From positions 1 to 7,929 of the forward strand of contig CADBUK010000077.1 in assembly GCA_902797915.1 (NCBI GenBank): DNA of 7,929 bases. Reading direction: 5' to 3'. The position numbers and the translations under genes are program-made. This DNA is from Oscillospiraceae bacterium. Its GTDB lineage: Bacteria; Bacillota; Clostridia; Oscillospirales; Acutalibacteraceae. A model generated the notes under the pieces. That model was given only the letters and a program-made list of their open reading frames with translations. It was not told the origin of the DNA and did not search any database. Positions 5,793 through 7,929 of the stretch are shown here, in pieces (the stretch's first letter is position 1; every line of letters starts with the position of its first letter).

Positions 5793-7151
5793 ATGGCGCT
5801 CAGAAAAAATGACGAAATCAAACTTAATATTGAGTCTTTGACGTCGGATGGCAGCGGCATTGGCAGATATGACGGTCAGGCGGTTTTTGTGCGCGGCACT
5901 GCTGCGGGCGACGAAATTATTGCCCACATTATCAAAACCGCCAAAAATTACGCTGTGGGCAAGCTTGCCGAAATCGTCAGCCCCGCACCCTGCAGGGTTG
6001 AGCCCGATTGCCCCGTTGCTTCAAAATGCGGCGGCTGTTCGTTCAGGCATATCAGCTATGCGGCGGAGCTTGAGTATAAGCTTTCCCGCGTAAATGACGC
6101 TATGCAGCGTATCGGGCATATTGATATTGAGGCGGAGGAAATTCTCGGCGCTGACGAAATCAACCGTTACCGCAATAAAGCGCAGTACCCCGTTTATGTT
6201 GAAAACGGCAATTTAACCGCAGGCTTTTACGCTTATAAAAGCCACCGCGTTATTCCGTGCGAAAGCTGCCTTTTGCAGCCTGCTGAATTTGAAAACGGTA
6301 TTGCCGCATTTTCAAAATGGGTTAAGAAGAATAATATAACGTCTTATGACGAAAAAACAGGCAAAGGGCTTTTGCGCCATATCTATTTCCGCAAGGCGTT
6401 CGCAACGGGTCAGGTTATGGCGTGCGCCGTTATTAACGGCAGCGCTGTTCCGGATAAGGAATATTTAATTGAGCTATTGCAGCAGGCTTTTGAAAACCTC
6501 AAAAGCGTTGTTATTAATATAAATACCGAAAATACTAATGTTATCCTCGGCGGCAAAACCGTAACGCTCTGGGGCGATGACAGGATTACCGATGAGCTTC
6601 TCGGCAAGCGGTTCGTTATATCGCCCGAAAGCTTTTATCAGGTCAATCACGCCCAGTGCGAAAGGCTGTATCAAACCGCGGCGGAATTTGCAAATCTGCA
6701 GGGGAATGAAACCGTGCTTGATATGTTCTGCGGCGCGGGCACAATCGGCTTAACCCTTGCCGATAAATGCAAAAGCCTTGTCGGTGTGGAGATTGTTCCT
6801 TCGGCAGTTGAAAACGCAAGGGAAAACGCGGCGCTCAACGGCGTTGCGAACGCCCGCTTTATCTGTGCGGACGCGTTTGAGGGCGCTAAGCAGATAACCG
6901 AAATGGGCATTAAGCCCGATATTGCAATCGTTGACCCGCCCCGAAAGGGCTGCCAAAAGGAGCTTTTTGACGTGTTTGACAGTTTAGGTATAAATAAAAT
7001 CGTTTATGTTTCCTGTGACCCCGCAACCCTCGCGCGCGACGCCGCAATTCTTTATGACAAAGGCTATGAAATCAAACGCCTGAAGGCAGTCGATTTGTTT
7101 CCGCGAACGGTGCACGTCGAGACAGTCTGCTTACTGTCCCGAACGATATAA
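5793..7151 (+). CDS. rlmD: 23S rRNA (uracil-5-)-methyltransferase, RlmD/RumA family
   Basis: A complete 452-residue SAM-dependent enzyme that makes 5-methyluridine in 23S rRNA, or possibly tRNA. Residues about 1-62 form a TRAM RNA-binding domain (GSGIGRYDGQAVFV). C73, C79 and C82 (CxxxxxCGGC), with C159, match the four ligands of the [4Fe-4S] cluster; C67 is an extra Cys. The methyltransferase core has FYQVNHAQ (281-288), SAM-binding DMFCGAGTIGL (310-320), DPPRKG (381-386), the nucleophile C408 in VSCDPATLARD and the presumed general base E443 in HVETV. The start matches the TRAM N-terminus; the ribosome binding site AGAGG (5776-5780) is rather far, 12 bases. In Gram-positive bacteria a single such enzyme (RlmCD) may methylate both U747 and U1939, and genomes often carry paralogues, so the exact target base is uncertain. 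It sits alone downstream of a terminator. Confidence 0.93.
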   Translation: MALRKNDEIKLNIESLTSDGSGIGRYDGQAVFVRGTAAGDEIIAHIIKTAKNYAVGKLAEIVSPAPCRVEPDCPVASKCGGCSFRHISYAAELEYKLSRVNDAMQRIGHIDIEAEEILGADEINRYRNKAQYPVYVENGNLTAGFYAYKSHRVIPCESCLLQPAEFENGIAAFSKWVKKNNITSYDEKTGKGLLRHIYFRKAFATGQVMACAVINGSAVPDKEYLIELLQQAFENLKSVVININTENTNVILGGKTVTLWGDDRITDELLGKRFVISPESFYQVNHAQCERLYQTAAEFANLQGNETVLDMFCGAGTIGLTLADKCKSLVGVEIVPSAVENARENAALNGVANARFICADAFEGAKQITEMGIKPDIAIVDPPRKGCQKELFDVFDSLGINKIVYVSCDPATLARDAAILYDKGYEIKRLKAVDLFPRTVHVETVCLLSRTI

Positions 7152-7156
7152 AATCC

Positions 7157-7173
7157 TGACGGTATTGCCGTCA
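7157..7173 (+). terminator. Small hairpin after the methyltransferase gene, weak terminator
   Basis: TGACGG (7157-7162) pairs with CCGTCA (7168-7173) over a 5-base loop, starting 6 bases after the stop codon. It is followed by ATTTATAAAA, not a run of T, so it may only partly stop transcription. I see no clear promoter for the next gene, which may be read through from here. Confidence 0.4.
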
Positions 7174-7212
7174 ATTTATAAAACGGAAAATGCTTCTGTT
7201 TGGAGAAATTTT

Positions 7213-7929
7213 ATGAATTATATCAGAGTAACAAAGGATAATCTTGAAGCCGAGCATATTTGCTGCGCCATTTCAAATAACAGGGATGTGCAGGTTGCTT
7301 CAAAAAAAGCCTGGCTTGCAGAGCGTTTTGACGAGGGTCTTGTCTTCTTCAAAAGCACTGAGCGCGGCAAATGCTTTATTGAATATATTCCCGCCGAAAA
7401 CGCGTGGAACCCTATTGATGCGGACGGCTATATGTATATTGACTGTCTGTGGGTTTCTGGCTCTTTTAAGGGGCACGGCTATTCAAATGATTTGCTTGCA
7501 GAGTGTATTAAGGACAGCAAGGAAAAGGGCAAAAAAGGGCTTTGCATATTATCCTCTGCCAAGAAAAAGTCGTTCCTTGCCGACCCTAAGTTTTTGAAGC
7601 ACAAGGGTTTTACGGTTTGCGATGAGGCTGATAACGGAATTCAGCTTTGGTATCTTCCTTTTTCCGAAAAGTACGAAAAGCCGTCCTTCAAATCCTGCGC
7701 AAAGCATCCCCATATTGACGAAAAGGGTTATGTGCTTTATTACACAAGCCAGTGCCCGTTTAATGCAAAATATGTGCCCGTGGTTGAGCAGACCGCCAAG
7801 GACAACAACATTTCGTTCAAGGCGGTTCATATTGAAAGCAGGGAAGAGGCTCAGTCCGCGCCGACTCCTATTACAACATACGCGCTGTTTTATAACGGCG
7901 AATATATCGGAAACGAACAGATGAACGAA
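7213..7929 (+). CDS. GNAT acetyltransferase fused to a YoaP-like thioredoxin-fold domain, 3' partial
   Basis: The frame is open from ATG 7213 to the window end, 239 residues, with GGAG (7202-7205) 7 bases upstream. Residues about 1-140 are a GNAT fold: beta strands around CFIEYIP and YMYIDCLWVSG lead into KGHGYS (86-91), a variant of the acetyl-CoA pyrophosphate loop, and a following helix NDLLAECIKDSKEKG. Residues about 170-239 match the C-terminal domain of Bacillus subtilis YoaP: VLYYTSQCPFNAKYVP with C181 in a CPFN motif like a monothiol glutaredoxin, then APTPITTYALFYNG, the cis-Pro/strand region of a thioredoxin-like fold. YoaP-type proteins are about 250 residues, so probably only 10-15 are missing. 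Acetyl transfer to an amine or protein is expected, but substrate and the role of C181 are not known to me. Confidence 0.85.
   Translation, partial: MNYIRVTKDNLEAEHICCAISNNRDVQVASKKAWLAERFDEGLVFFKSTERGKCFIEYIPAENAWNPIDADGYMYIDCLWVSGSFKGHGYSNDLLAECIKDSKEKGKKGLCILSSAKKKSFLADPKFLKHKGFTVCDEADNGIQLWYLPFSEKYEKPSFKSCAKHPHIDEKGYVLYYTSQCPFNAKYVPVVEQTAKDNNISFKAVHIESREEAQSAPTPITTYALFYNGEYIGNEQMNE

Noticed and set aside
7244..7924. Plus-strand frames at 7244-7597 and 7622-7924 and a minus-strand frame at 7549-7830 near the window end.
   Set aside because: All lie within the continuous frame from 7213, which encodes clear GNAT and YoaP-like motifs and is simply cut by the window end.

Overview
The window looks like chromosomal DNA of a Gram-positive, probably anaerobic Clostridia (Oscillospiraceae/Ruminococcaceae-like) bacterium. 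The signs are AAGGAG-type ribosome binding sites with A-rich spacers, sigma-70/A type promoters, genes of roughly 50% GC (by eye), and a gene set common in gut Firmicutes. The placement is inferred from style and protein families, not from a database match.

Layout. Positions 1-1049 hold the 3' part of a class-III (glutamate-1-semialdehyde-aminomutase-like) aminotransferase. A GC-rich hairpin with a poor U-tract follows, then a 405-residue class II aldolase-family protein (1127-2344) built as an intact aldolase domain plus a second copy-like domain without the metal ligands. A symmetric hairpin at 2354-2373 ends this unit and also serves the convergent gene on the minus strand. Positions 2378-2923 are a small AT-rich island (about 28-34% GC) with two divergent short genes: an XRE-family repressor (minus) and a 74-residue charged helical protein of unknown function (plus). 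They share an 89-bp intergenic region with a 17-bp operator-like palindrome inside a good promoter.

After the island come a complete P-type Ca2+-ATPase with its own strong promoter and terminator (3027-5666), an RlmD/RumA-type 23S rRNA m5U methyltransferase (5793-7151), and a GNAT plus YoaP-like protein cut by the window end (7213-7929+).

How they relate. The aminotransferase and aldolase are probably one operon; their substrate is not readable from the sequence. The ATPase, methyltransferase and acetyltransferase look like separate housekeeping or accessory units on the same strand, the last two possibly co-transcribed. The most unusual parts are the island (possible self-regulated pair) and the two-domain aldolase. 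I see no CRISPR array, tRNA, rRNA, transposase or integrase, and no clear new multi-gene system.
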